From DASWJS01 sp036397035 (lineage in GTDB: Bacteria; Actinomycetota; AC-67), in contig DASWJS010000017.1 of NCBI GenBank assembly GCA_036397035.1, forward strand, positions 62,001-126,000: a stretch of 64,000 nt of DNA, given 5' to 3'. Shown here piece after piece: positions 43,610-52,769 of this stretch. Made by a program: the position numbers and the translations under genes. How positions within the stretch are numbered: the stretch's first letter is position 1; every line of letters begins with the position of its first letter. The notes beneath the pieces are model-generated. The model was not told where the DNA came from. It saw nothing but the letters and a program-made list of their open reading frames with translations, and made no database searches.

Positions 43610-44893
43610 TCAGACGAAGCGAAGCAGGGCGAAGGTGCGTTTGCCCGCTCGAAGGACCATGACGGTCTCCGACGCGAGGTCGCTCGCAGCGAGCATCCGA
43701 TCCGGCTCCACCCGCCGGTTGTTCACGTAGGCGCCGCCCGCTTCGAGCAGGCGGCGCGCATCCCCGTTGCTTCGAGCCAGGCCGGCGGCAGTCAGAGCCT
43801 CGACGGGATCGAGCCCCTCGCCCAAACGGGACCGGGCCAGCTCGACCGACGGGACGTCGGCAAAGATCTCGAGCAAGTCCGCCTCGGACAGGCCGCCGAG
43901 GTCGCCCCCGAACAGCGCCGCCGTGGCCCGCTCGGCCGCGGCTAGGCCGTCCGGGCCGTGGACGAGGAGCGTTATCTCGTGGGCGAGCCGCTTCTGCGCG
44001 GCTCGCGCCGCCGGCGCCTTCGCCGTCTCCTCCTCCAGCGCGAGGATCTCCTCGCGGCTCAGCCCGGTCAGCGAGCGAAGAAACGCGCCCGCGTCGGCGT
44101 CGGGCACCCGGACGAACCACTGGTAGAACGCGTAGGGGCTGGTCCGGGCAGCGTCGAGCCACACGGCGCCCTCGGCGGTCTTGCCCATCTTCACGCCGTC
44201 GCTGCGCGTGATCAGCGGCGTCGTGAGCCCGTAGAGCGTCACCCCGTGCATGCGCCGGGCGAGGTCGATGCCGGCGACGATGTTGCCGAACTGGTCCGAC
44301 CCGCCGATCTGCAGCTCGCAGCCCAGCTCCCTGTTCAGGTGCACGAAGTCGTAGGCCTGGAGCAGCGAGTAGCTGAACTCCGCGTAGCTGATCCCGGCGT
44401 CGCCGGACAGGCGCGCCTTGACCGACTCCCGCGCGAGCATGACGTTCACCGAGGCGTGCTTGCCGACTTCCCGGAGGAACGTCAGGAAGCCGAACTCACC
44501 CAGCCAGGTCGCGTTGTTGACGAGCACGGCGGGATTCTCCGCCGTCTCGAAATCCAGGAAGCGCGTGAGCTGCGGCTTGATCTTGTCCAGGTTCGCCTCC
44601 AGCTCGTCGAGGCCGAGCAGGTTGCGCTCCTCGCTCTTGCCCGACGGGTCGCCGATCATGCCCGTCGCGCCCCCGGCCACCGAGATAGGCCGGTGCCCGG
44701 CCCGCTGGAACCGGCGCAGCAGCATCAACTGGACCAGGTTGCCGATGTGCAGGGATTCGGCGCTCGGGTCGAAGCCCCCGTAGACCGTGATGGGACCCCG
44801 GGCGAGCCGCGACACGAACGCGTCCTCGCCGGTCCACTGGTGGACCAGGCCGCGCCAGCGCAGGTCGTCGAAGAAGCCGGGGTCGACGGTCAT
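43610..44893 (-). CDS. tyrS: Tyrosyl-tRNA synthetase
   Basis: 427 residues. Class I catalytic domain with the HIGH-equivalent in DPSAESLHIGN and KMGKT as the KMSKS loop (E. coli TyrRS has KFGKT). Tyrosine pocket features YSLLQAYDF and GGSDQFGNI. C-terminal S4 domain (ARSNGDARRLLEAGGAYVNN). The start was set at the ATG giving MTVDPGFFDDL. Divergent from the penicillin-binding protein gene. Confidence 0.96.
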   Translation of the reverse strand: MTVDPGFFDDLRWRGLVHQWTGEDAFVSRLARGPITVYGGFDPSAESLHIGNLVQLMLLRRFQRAGHRPISVAGGATGMIGDPSGKSEERNLLGLDELEANLDKIKPQLTRFLDFETAENPAVLVNNATWLGEFGFLTFLREVGKHASVNVMLARESVKARLSGDAGISYAEFSYSLLQAYDFVHLNRELGCELQIGGSDQFGNIVAGIDLARRMHGVTLYGLTTPLITRSDGVKMGKTAEGAVWLDAARTSPYAFYQWFVRVPDADAGAFLRSLTGLSREEILALEEETAKAPAARAAQKRLAHEITLLVHGPDGLAAAERATAALFGGDLGGLSEADLLEIFADVPSVELARSRLGEGLDPVEALTAAGLARSNGDARRLLEAGGAYVNNRRVEPDRMLAASDLASETVMVLRAGKRTFALLRFV

Positions 44894-44971
44894 GGCAGCG
44901 CATCGTACCAACGGCCCTCGCGGCGGTCGTGGCGTTCGGCGGCCCTCCGGCGCATCGTCCGGGCGCCCCGG

Positions 44972-44977
44972 TAGCAT
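44972..44977 (+). promoter_or_regulatory. Candidate -10 element for the penicillin-binding protein gene
   Basis: TAGCAT 11 nt before the ATG, with no Shine-Dalgarno; same arrangement as other suspected leaderless genes here. Confidence 0.35.
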
Positions 44978-44988
44978 TCGATCGACGC

Positions 44989-47430
44989 ATGAACGCACTT
45001 CCCCGGTCATCAGCGCTGCGACGGTCCGCCCTGGTCGTCGTGCTGTGCGCGTTGCCGGCGCTCGCCGGCTGCGAGGGACTGCCCAACCTGGACGAGGCCC
45101 TGGCCGACGCCTCCCGCGTGGCCGAGACGACGAAGGTCTTCGCCGCCGACGGCTCGCTCATCACCGAGCTTCACGCCGAGGAGAACCGCGAGGTGATCCC
45201 GCTCAGCGACGTTCCGGAGCACGTCGTCGACGCCGTGATCGCGATCGAGGACGCCCGCTTCTACGAGCACAACGGGATCGACATCCGCGGCATCCTTCGC
45301 GCGCTGTCGGTGAACGCCGCCGAGGGGCGCGTGGTCGAAGGCGGCTCGACCATCACCCAGCAGCTCGTGAAGAAGACGCTGACGGGCGACGAGCGCACGT
45401 TCGAGCGAAAGGTCAAGGAAGCGTTCCTCGCCTACCAGCTCGAGGACCGGTTCTCCAAGGACGAGATCCTCGAGCGCTACCTGAACACGGTCTACTTCGG
45501 GCGCGGCGCCTACGGCATCCAGGCCGCGGCGGAAGTCTTCTTCGGCAAGAACGCCAAGGCCCTCACGCTCGCCGAGGGTGCGCTGCTCGCCGGGATGATC
45601 AGGAGCCCGAACCGCTACGACCCCGCCGAGCGCAAGGTCGGGAAGGCTCGCAGGGCCACGGTGCTCAACCGGATGCTCGAAGAGGGGTGGGTCACCGAGG
45701 AGCAGGCGCGACGCGCGAAGGCGACGCCGATCAAGCTGGCGCGCCGGCACGAGGTCAACGCGCACGCCTACGGGTACTTCGTGGACTACGTCAAACAGCA
45801 GATCTTCGACGACGCGGAGCGGTTCGGCGTCCTCGGGGAGACACGCGCCGACCGGATCGACGCGGTGTTCAAGGGAGGCCTTCGCATCTACACCACGCTG
45901 GATCCCAAGCTGCAGGATCGAGCGGAACAAAGCGCCGAGACCCTCCTGCCGTACGGCTCGGACCCCTACACGTCCTTCGTCGGCGTCTCGCCCGCCGACG
46001 GCCACATCGTGACGATGGTGGGCGGGCGTGGCTTCTTCCGTCAGAAGGACCCGTACGCGAAGCTCAACCTCGCGGTCCGGCGGCGCCAGCCGGGATCCTC
46101 CTTCAAGCCGTTCACGCTCGTGGCGGCGCTCGAGAAGGGCATCCCGCTCTCGCGCGTCTACCAGGGCGGCTCGCGCATCACGCTGCGCCTGTCCAACGGG
46201 CAGTACTGGAGTCCGGCCAACTACGGCTTGACCTCGTTCGGGTCCTCCCTCAGCCTGCTGCGCGCGACCGCCTACAGCGTGAACGTCGTCTACGCCCAGG
46301 TCGTGCTGGAGGTCGGGCCGCAGAAGGTCGTGAACGTGGCGCACCGCATGGGCATCGAGAGCAACCTCGACGCGGTGCCGGCGATCGCGCTCGGCACCGA
46401 GGAGGTCACGCCGCTCGAGCAGGCGCAGGCGTACGCGACGCTCGCCAACCAGGGCGAGCGCGTCGACCTCACCGCCGTGACGAAGATCACCGACAGCGCG
46501 GGGACCGTGCTGTGGGAGCACGAACCCAAGCGCAAGCGCGTGCTCGCCGAGCCGGTCGCCGCGCTCGCGACCGAGGCCCTGCAAGAGGTCATGAAGACCG
46601 GAACCGGGCGCAACCTCGTGTTCGGCCGGCCGGTCGCCGGCAAGACCGGCACCTCGGAGGAGTACGCCGACGCGTGGTTCGCCGGCTTCACGCCCGATTA
46701 CGTCGGGGTCGCCTGGGTCGGCTTCCCGCAGGGGCAGATCGCGATGCGCCCGCCCCGCACGCGCATCCTGGTCTACGGCTCCTCGTGGCCGGGGCAGATG
46801 TGGCAGCGATGGATGGACTACGCGCACCGTGGCATGCCGATCGCGGACTTCCCGGTGGCCGAGGACCTGATGGTGGAGGTGAAGGTCGACGTCTCGCGCG
46901 GCTGCCTGCCCAACGCGTTCACGCCGCCGTACCTCATCCAGACCAGGAGCTTCCTCAAGGGCGCCGAGCCCAAAGACGTCTGCACCGAGCCGACCTCGGG
47001 CGAGATCCCCTCGACGCCGGACGTGATCGGCGAGCCGTCGAGCGAGGCGCGCACGACGCTGCTGCACGCGGGCTTCGCGGTCGCCACCGTCAGCATCTAC
47101 TGCCCGGCCTTCCCGCCCGGCACGGTGTGCGACCAGAACCCGCTCCCCGGCACGGCCGCGCGCGTCGGCGAGAGCGCGACGATCTACGTCAGCAACGACG
47201 ATGCCGTCGCGCTGGTGCCCATGGTGCTCGGCCGCACGCTCAGCCGCGCGCGGCAGAAGCTGATCGACGCCGGGTACAAGGTCAAGGTCGTCGTCGGCAC
47301 CAACTCCGACAACGGCCCGGGGTGCCGGGACGTCTACGAGACCGAGAGCGGTCGCGTCTGGCGTCAGTCTCCCTGCGCGGGCAGCAAGTACGGCTACGGC
47401 AGCACGGTGACGATCTTCGTCAATCCGTAG
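44989..47430 (+). CDS. Class A penicillin-binding protein with lipoprotein signal and PASTA domains
   Basis: 813 residues. Glycosyltransferase GT51 domain (~65-240) with IEDARFYEHNGID, GGSTITQQLVKK and RSPNRYDP. Transpeptidase domain with the SxxK motif in GSSFKPFT, SxN in YSVNVV and KTGT. Two C-terminal PASTA-like repeats (~690-813: IPSTPDVIGEPSSEARTTL; VPMVLGRTLSRARQKL). It polymerises and cross-links peptidoglycan outside the membrane. The N-terminus ALVVVLCALPALAGC carries a perfect LAGC lipobox (Cys28), so it may be a lipoprotein instead of having the usual membrane helix. 3' end overlaps mpg by 11 nt. Confidence 0.95.
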   Translation: MNALPRSSALRRSALVVVLCALPALAGCEGLPNLDEALADASRVAETTKVFAADGSLITELHAEENREVIPLSDVPEHVVDAVIAIEDARFYEHNGIDIRGILRALSVNAAEGRVVEGGSTITQQLVKKTLTGDERTFERKVKEAFLAYQLEDRFSKDEILERYLNTVYFGRGAYGIQAAAEVFFGKNAKALTLAEGALLAGMIRSPNRYDPAERKVGKARRATVLNRMLEEGWVTEEQARRAKATPIKLARRHEVNAHAYGYFVDYVKQQIFDDAERFGVLGETRADRIDAVFKGGLRIYTTLDPKLQDRAEQSAETLLPYGSDPYTSFVGVSPADGHIVTMVGGRGFFRQKDPYAKLNLAVRRRQPGSSFKPFTLVAALEKGIPLSRVYQGGSRITLRLSNGQYWSPANYGLTSFGSSLSLLRATAYSVNVVYAQVVLEVGPQKVVNVAHRMGIESNLDAVPAIALGTEEVTPLEQAQAYATLANQGERVDLTAVTKITDSAGTVLWEHEPKRKRVLAEPVAALATEALQEVMKTGTGRNLVFGRPVAGKTGTSEEYADAWFAGFTPDYVGVAWVGFPQGQIAMRPPRTRILVYGSSWPGQMWQRWMDYAHRGMPIADFPVAEDLMVEVKVDVSRGCLPNAFTPPYLIQTRSFLKGAEPKDVCTEPTSGEIPSTPDVIGEPSSEARTTLLHAGFAVATVSIYCPAFPPGTVCDQNPLPGTAARVGESATIYVSNDDAVALVPMVLGRTLSRARQKLIDAGYKVKVVVGTNSDNGPGCRDVYETESGRVWRQSPCAGSKYGYGSTVTIFVNP

Positions 47431-48025
47431 ACGAGTCCTGCAAGCGTCGCGGCCCCGAGACCCACCGGTTGTCGCGCACCGCAAACCGCCAGCGACGGCC
47501 GTCCTGCGAGCGCCCGAGCCCGATGCGCGGCGTTTCGACGACGTCCTGCACGGGAAGACGCTCCCCGGGCGCGAGGTGCAGCGGCGCGCGCGTCAGGTCC
47601 GAGCGGTTCTCCGCGCGCGCGATCCCGAACGCCTGCGTGAGACGCGCCGGCCCGCGCGCAAGGTCGCGGTCGGCCACCGGGCCGCGGCGGGCGCGCATCA
47701 GCTCGATCCCTTCGAGCGGCTCGACGGCGCGGATCAGCACCGCCCCGGCGACGCCCTCGCGCTCGCAGACGATGTTGAAGCAGAAGTGCATCCCGTAGGT
47801 GAAGTACACGTAGGCGTGGCCGGGGCGCTCGAACATCGGCGCGGTCCGCGGGGTTCTGCCCCGGAACGCGTGCGAGCCGGGATCCTCCTGGCCGTAGGCT
47901 TCCGCCTCCACGACCTGCCCGGCGACGCGGCCCTCCGCCGTGTCGTGCACGAGGATGCAGCCGATGACGTCGCGGGCGACGACCAGGACCGGGCGGGCGT
48001 AGAAGGCGCGAGCGAGCGGTCTCAT
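47420..48025 (-). CDS. mpg: 3-methyladenine DNA glycosylase (AAG/MPG family)
   Basis: 201 residues. Removes alkylated purines in base-excision repair. Family motifs: VVEAEAYGQEDPGSHAFRG (with the catalytic Glu), YVYFTYGMHFCFNIV, and GPARLTQAFGI. Position next to tyrS is the common actinobacterial one. The start overlaps the polX stop by 4 nt, so the two repair genes are coupled. Confidence 0.94.
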   Translation of the reverse strand: MRPLARAFYARPVLVVARDVIGCILVHDTAEGRVAGQVVEAEAYGQEDPGSHAFRGRTPRTAPMFERPGHAYVYFTYGMHFCFNIVCEREGVAGAVLIRAVEPLEGIELMRARRGPVADRDLARGPARLTQAFGIARAENRSDLTRAPLHLAPGERLPVQDVVETPRIGLGRSQDGRRWRFAVRDNRWVSGPRRLQDSSTD

Positions 48026-49752
48026 GCGCGGGCGCGCTTGGCCGCAACGTGCGCCAGCACGTCCTCGACCGGGCGCGCGTTCAGCACGTCGGCGGCGCGC
48101 GCCCAGCCTCGCTGCGCGGTCGCGACGCCGTAGCGGACGTTCTCCAGGTCGCGCGGCGCGTGGCTGTCGGTGTCGATCGCGAGCGTCACGCCCCGCTCGA
48201 CCGCCCGGCGGACGAGGTCGTCGCGCAGGTCCAGCCGGTCCGGGAAGCAGTTCACCTCAAGCGCGGTCCCGGTGCGCACGGCCGCGCCGCACACGGCGTC
48301 GAAGTCGCAGTCGATCGGCTCGCGCCGTCCGATCAGGCGCGCCATCGGGTGCCCGACGACGTGGACGTTCGGGTTCTCCATCGCCGCGATCAGGCGCGCG
48401 GTCGTCTCCTCGCGCGAGAGCCGGAACAGCGAATGGACGCTCGCCACGAGCAGGTCGTAGCCGGCGAGGAACTCCGGGTCGTAGTCGACGCCGCCGTCCT
48501 TGCCGATGTTCAGCTCCGACCCGTGGAGCAGGCGCATCGCCGGGTACTTCTTCTGCAGGCGCGCGATCTTCTTTCGCTGGTCGAGCATCTGCTCGCGCGA
48601 CGCGCCGGTCATCGCGAGGTCCTCGGCGTGGTCGGTGATCACGTAGTACTCGTAGCCGCGCGCGGCGGCCGCCTCCACCATCCGCTCGAGCGGCGCGACC
48701 CCGTCGGTCATGTCGGTGTGGGAGTGCAAGTCGCCGCGCAGGTCCTCGACGGTCACCGGCTCGGGCAGCGTGCCGGCGCCGGCGGCCTCGATCTCGCCGG
48801 TGTTCTCGCGCATGGTCGGCGGGAACCACGGGAGGTCCAGCGCCGCGTACACCTCCTCCTCGGTGCGCGCGGCGATGCTCGAGCCCGACTCCGCTTCGAA
48901 CAGGCCCCACTCGGAGAGCTTCAGGCCGCGTTCGATGGCGCGATGGCGCAGCGCGATGTTGTGCTCCTTGGAGCCGGTGAAGTAGATGAGCGCCGCGCCC
49001 CAGGAGTCCGCCGGGACCACGCGCAGGTCGACCTGGAAACCCTTGCGCGTCCTGATGCTGGACTTCGTCGTGCCGTGCGCGATCACCTCGGCGACGCGCG
49101 GCATCGCGCAGAACGCCTCCATGACCGGGCCGGCGTCTTCGCTCGCGACGAGCACGTCGAGGTCGCCGATCGTCTCCCGCATCCGCCGCAGCGATCCGGC
49201 GAAGGAGATCGCCTCGACGTCGACGGCCTCGGTGATGGAGGCGATGACGGCCTCGGCGGTGGTCATCGCGGCGTCGAGCAGGATGCGGTCCCCGGTCGCG
49301 CGCAGGTTCGCGACGTTGCGCGCGAGGTTCTCCTCGGTCTTGGCGCCGAGGCCCTTGACGCCGCGGAGCTTCTGACCGGCGATCGCCGTTTGCAAGTCCG
49401 CGATCGACGCGACGCCCAGCTCGCGGTGCACCAGCATCGCCTTCTTCGGGCCGAGGCCCGGGATCCGCAGCAGCTCGCGCATCCCGCCGGGGATTGCCTC
49501 CCGCAGGTCCTCCAGCTCCTGGACCGTGCCCGTGTCGAGGTACTCGCGGACGCGCGCGAGCATGCTCTTGCCGACCGACGGGATCGCAAGGATCGCCCGG
49601 TCGTCGAACGCGCGCACGTCCTCGGCTTCGCCGCCGATCGCGCGGGCGGCCTTCTCGTAGGCGCGGACGCGGAACGCGTCCGCGCCGGACACCGCGAGCA
49701 GCTCGGCCCACTCCGAGAGCAGCTCCTCCAGCTCTTCGTTCGCGCGCGGCAT
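48022..49752 (-). CDS. polX: DNA polymerase/3'-5' exonuclease PolX
   Basis: 576 residues. Family X polymerase N-terminus with helix-hairpin-helix repeats (IPSVGKSML; IPGLGPKKAML; VKGLGAKTEEN) and metal-binding GDLDVLV. C-terminal PHP domain (~340-570) with DLHSHTDMTDG, ITDHAE, HGSELNI and DTDSHAP metal ligands. The combination gives gap-filling synthesis plus 3'-5' exonuclease in base-excision repair, fitting its coupling to mpg. Confidence 0.95.
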   Translation of the reverse strand: MPRANEELEELLSEWAELLAVSGADAFRVRAYEKAARAIGGEAEDVRAFDDRAILAIPSVGKSMLARVREYLDTGTVQELEDLREAIPGGMRELLRIPGLGPKKAMLVHRELGVASIADLQTAIAGQKLRGVKGLGAKTEENLARNVANLRATGDRILLDAAMTTAEAVIASITEAVDVEAISFAGSLRRMRETIGDLDVLVASEDAGPVMEAFCAMPRVAEVIAHGTTKSSIRTRKGFQVDLRVVPADSWGAALIYFTGSKEHNIALRHRAIERGLKLSEWGLFEAESGSSIAARTEEEVYAALDLPWFPPTMRENTGEIEAAGAGTLPEPVTVEDLRGDLHSHTDMTDGVAPLERMVEAAAARGYEYYVITDHAEDLAMTGASREQMLDQRKKIARLQKKYPAMRLLHGSELNIGKDGGVDYDPEFLAGYDLLVASVHSLFRLSREETTARLIAAMENPNVHVVGHPMARLIGRREPIDCDFDAVCGAAVRTGTALEVNCFPDRLDLRDDLVRRAVERGVTLAIDTDSHAPRDLENVRYGVATAQRGWARAADVLNARPVEDVLAHVAAKRARA

Positions 49753-49755
49753 CGC

Positions 49756-51102
49756 TCAGCCGAGCCGCGAGCGCACCGCGGCCACCGCCGCGTCCAGCCG
49801 CTCGAGTTGGGCCGCGACCGACGCGGGCCCCGGTGCGCCGCGCGCCGCGACGCTCGCGGCGGCATCCAGCGTCTGCCCGTGCTCCTTCGCCGCGAGTTCG
49901 CCGAGGTCGAGGCCCTCCACGGCGGCGCGCTTGGCAAGCTCGCCGACGGCGGCGTGCGCCTCGCGGAAGGGCATGCCGCCGCGCACGAGGCGCTCCGCCA
50001 GGTCGGTCGCCAGCAGCGAGCCGTCGCCCGCCGCGGCCGCCATGCGGCCGGTGTCGAACCGGAGCGTACGGAGGGCGCCGGCGAGCGCCGGCAGCATCAT
50101 GCGCAGCGTGCGCACCGCGTCGAACAGCGGCTCCTTGTCCTCCTGGAGGTCGCGGTTGTAGGACAAAGGCAGGCCCTTCAGCGTGGCGAGCAGACCGGTC
50201 AAGTCGCCGATCAGCCGCCCGGCCTTTCCCCGAACCAGCTCGGCGACGTCGGGGTTCTTCTTCTGCGGCATCAGGCTCGAACCCGTGGCGTAGGCGTCGT
50301 CGAAGGCCGCGAAGCCGAACTCGGCGCTCGTCCAGAGCGTCAGCTCTTCGCCGAGGCGCGACAGGTGCGTGCCCAGGATCGCGCCGGCAGCCAGGAACTC
50401 CGCGACGAAGTCGCGCGCCGAGACCGCGTCCAGGGAGTTCGGCATGGCCTCGCGGAGGCCCAGGTCTTCGGGCGGGACGTCGAGGCCGAGCGTCGAGCCC
50501 GCCAGCGCCCCGGCCCCGAGCGGCGAGGCGTTCGCGCGGTCCAGCGCGTCGAGCAGGCGCGCCGAGTCGCGCGTCAGCGCGAAGGCGTGCGCGGCGAGGT
50601 GGTGGCCGAGCGTCACCGGCTGCGCGCGCTGCAAGTGGGTATAGCCGGGCAGGAGGTCGTCGCGGTGCTCGCGGGCGCGCGCGACGAGAACCTCGACGAG
50701 GTCTGCGAGCGCCGCGACGACCGACCCGCCTTCTCGCGCGAGCCACAGGCGAAGGGCCGTGGCGACGCGGTCGTTGCGCGACAGGCCGGCCCGCACGTGC
50801 GGTGCGACGTCGGGCAAGCGCGCGAGCAGCGCCCGCTCGACCGCGGTGTGGACGTCCTCGTCCGTCGGCTGGAAGGCGAACCGTCCCGCGGCGATGTCGG
50901 CGGCGACCGAGTCCAGCGTCCGCTCGACCTCGCGCGCCGCCTCCTCGCTCAGGATCCCGGCGCGCGCGAGGGCGCGCGCGTGCGCCGCCAGCACGCGGCA
51001 GTCGTCGCCGACGAGCGCCACGTCGAACGACAGGCTCTCGGTGAACGCGAGCATCTCCGGGGCGGGCCCCCGTTCGAAGCGGCCGCCCCAGAGCGTTGTC
51101 AT
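49756..51102 (-). CDS. argH: Argininosuccinate lyase
   Basis: 448 residues. Final step of arginine synthesis (argininosuccinate to arginine and fumarate). Start MTTLWGGRF is typical. Signature loop GSSLMPQKKNPD with catalytic Ser; DEDVHTAVERAL and GYTHLQRAQPVTLGHH are present. Its ATG overlaps the argG stop by 4 nt. Longer in-frame starts lie inside argG and were rejected. Confidence 0.97.
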   Translation of the reverse strand: MTTLWGGRFERGPAPEMLAFTESLSFDVALVGDDCRVLAAHARALARAGILSEEAAREVERTLDSVAADIAAGRFAFQPTDEDVHTAVERALLARLPDVAPHVRAGLSRNDRVATALRLWLAREGGSVVAALADLVEVLVARAREHRDDLLPGYTHLQRAQPVTLGHHLAAHAFALTRDSARLLDALDRANASPLGAGALAGSTLGLDVPPEDLGLREAMPNSLDAVSARDFVAEFLAAGAILGTHLSRLGEELTLWTSAEFGFAAFDDAYATGSSLMPQKKNPDVAELVRGKAGRLIGDLTGLLATLKGLPLSYNRDLQEDKEPLFDAVRTLRMMLPALAGALRTLRFDTGRMAAAAGDGSLLATDLAERLVRGGMPFREAHAAVGELAKRAAVEGLDLGELAAKEHGQTLDAAASVAARGAPGPASVAAQLERLDAAVAAVRSRLG

Positions 51103-52292
51103 TCCTCCCCCTGCCGCTCCGCCCACACCTTCAGCGGCAGGCCCCACAGCTTGACGAACCCCGCCGCGGCGGCGTGGTCGAACAGGTCGCCTTCCTCGTA
51201 GGTGGCGAGCCCGCGGGTGTACAGCGCGGCGCCGGAGCGGCGGCCTTCCACCGTGATCGAGCCGTGGTGCAGCTTCAGGCGCACCTCGCCGCTCACGTGC
51301 CGCTGCGACTCGGCGATGAACGCGTCGAGGGCGCGGCGCAGCGGCGAGAACCACAGGCCGTCGTAGACCAGCTCGGCGTAGGGCTGCTCGATGGTTCGCT
51401 TGTGGGCGCCGAGCGCGCGCTCGAGCGTCAGGTCTTCCAGGTCGCGGTGCGCGGCGATCAGCGTGAGCGCGGCCGGGACCTCGTAGACCTCGCGGCTCTT
51501 GATGCCGACGAGCCGGTCCTCGATCATGTCGAGCCGCCCGACGCCCTGCGCGCCGGCGCGCGCGGCGGCCCGCTCGATCAGCTCGACGAGGCCGAGCCGC
51601 TCGCCGTCCAGGCTCACCGGCACGCCCTGTTCGAAGCCGACCTCGACCGTGTCGGAGCTTGCGGGCGCGTCCTGCGGATCCACGGTGAGCCCGTACGCGT
51701 CGCGCGGCGGCGCCGCCCACGGATCCTCCAGCGCGCCGCACTCGATCGCGCGGCCCCAGAGGTTCTCGTCGATCGAGTAGGGGTTCGCCTTCGTGATCGG
51801 GATCGGCAGGCCCTGCTCCTCCGCGTAGGCGATCGCGGCTTCGCGCGACAGTCCGGCGTCCCGAACCGGGGCGAGCGTCGTCAGGTCGGGCGCGAGCGAA
51901 GCCGTGGCGACCTCGAAGCGCACCTGGTCGTTGCCCTTGCCCGTGCAGCCGTGCGCCACCGCGGTGGCGTCGTGCTCACGCGCGACGCGGACCATGTGCG
52001 CGACGATCAGCGGGCGCGACAGCGCCGACACGAGCGGATAGCGGCCCTGGTAGAGCGCGTTCGCGCGCAGGGCCGGCAGGACGAAGTCGCGCGCGAACTC
52101 CTCGCGCGCGTCGACGATCACGACCTCCTTCGCGCCGGCGGCGAGCCCCCGCTCGCGCACCTCGTCGTGGTCGATCCGCTGGCCGACGTCGGCGGCCATC
52201 GCGATCACCTCGACCCCGTACTTGTCGCGCAGCCAGCCGATCGCGACGGAGGTGTCGAGTCCTCCGGAATATGCGAGCACGCAGCGTTCCAC
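51099..52292 (-). CDS. argG: Argininosuccinate synthase
   Basis: 397 residues. ATP-dependent joining of citrulline and aspartate. PP-loop AYSGGLDTSVAI at residues 8-19; HGCTGKGNDQVRFE and the STDENLW-equivalent YSIDENLWGRAIE are intact. Three nt separate it from argR. Confidence 0.97.
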   Translation of the reverse strand: MERCVLAYSGGLDTSVAIGWLRDKYGVEVIAMAADVGQRIDHDEVRERGLAAGAKEVVIVDAREEFARDFVLPALRANALYQGRYPLVSALSRPLIVAHMVRVAREHDATAVAHGCTGKGNDQVRFEVATASLAPDLTTLAPVRDAGLSREAAIAYAEEQGLPIPITKANPYSIDENLWGRAIECGALEDPWAAPPRDAYGLTVDPQDAPASSDTVEVGFEQGVPVSLDGERLGLVELIERAAARAGAQGVGRLDMIEDRLVGIKSREVYEVPAALTLIAAHRDLEDLTLERALGAHKRTIEQPYAELVYDGLWFSPLRRALDAFIAESQRHVSGEVRLKLHHGSITVEGRRSGAALYTRGLATYEEGDLFDHAAAAGFVKLWGLPLKVWAERQGEE

Positions 52293-52295
52293 CTC

Positions 52296-52769
52296 TCAGG
52301 CCTCCCTCGACGTTCCCGATGCGATCGCCTCGAGCCGCCGCGCGATCGTCTTGCCCTGCACGCGCTCGCGTCCGACGACGAGCACCGTGTCGTCCCCCGC
52401 CACGGTCGCGAGGATCCCCGCGACGCCGGTCGTGTCGATCGCGCGCGCGACCGCCTGCGCGCACCCGGGCGGCGTGCGCAGCACGGCGAGCGAGCCCGAC
52501 GCGTCCACGCCCGTCACGAACTCGCGGAGCATCCGCGTGAGGTGCTCGCCGGCCTGGTGCGGCTCTTCCGGCACGACGTAGGCGACGCCGCCCGCGGGAT
52601 GGCGAGCCTTGTACGCGCCCAGCTCCTCCAGGTCGCGCGACAGCGTCGCCTGCGTCACGCGCTGGCCGTCGCGGCGGAGCAGGCGGGCCAGCTCGCCCTG
52701 GCTCGCGACCTCGTGCGTGCGCAGCACCTCGATGATGCGGCGGTGGCGAATCGCCTTGGTCCCGGTCAT
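52296..52769 (-). CDS. argR: Arginine repressor
   Basis: 157 residues. N-terminal winged helix (RHRRIIEVLRTHEVASQGEL; VTQATLSRDLEELGAYK) and C-terminal arginine-binding, hexamer-forming domain (ILATVAGDDTVLVVG). Start taken at the ATG overlapping the argF stop by 4 nt. It likely represses this operon; a candidate site overlaps the argC promoter. Confidence 0.95.
   Translation of the reverse strand: MTGTKAIRHRRIIEVLRTHEVASQGELARLLRRDGQRVTQATLSRDLEELGAYKARHPAGGVAYVVPEEPHQAGEHLTRMLREFVTGVDASGSLAVLRTPPGCAQAVARAIDTTGVAGILATVAGDDTVLVVGRERVQGKTIARRLEAIASGTSREA

Noticed and set aside
44180..44200. KMGKT in TyrRS as a damaged KMSKS motif
   Set aside because: Functional bacterial TyrRS enzymes carry KFGKT at this place.
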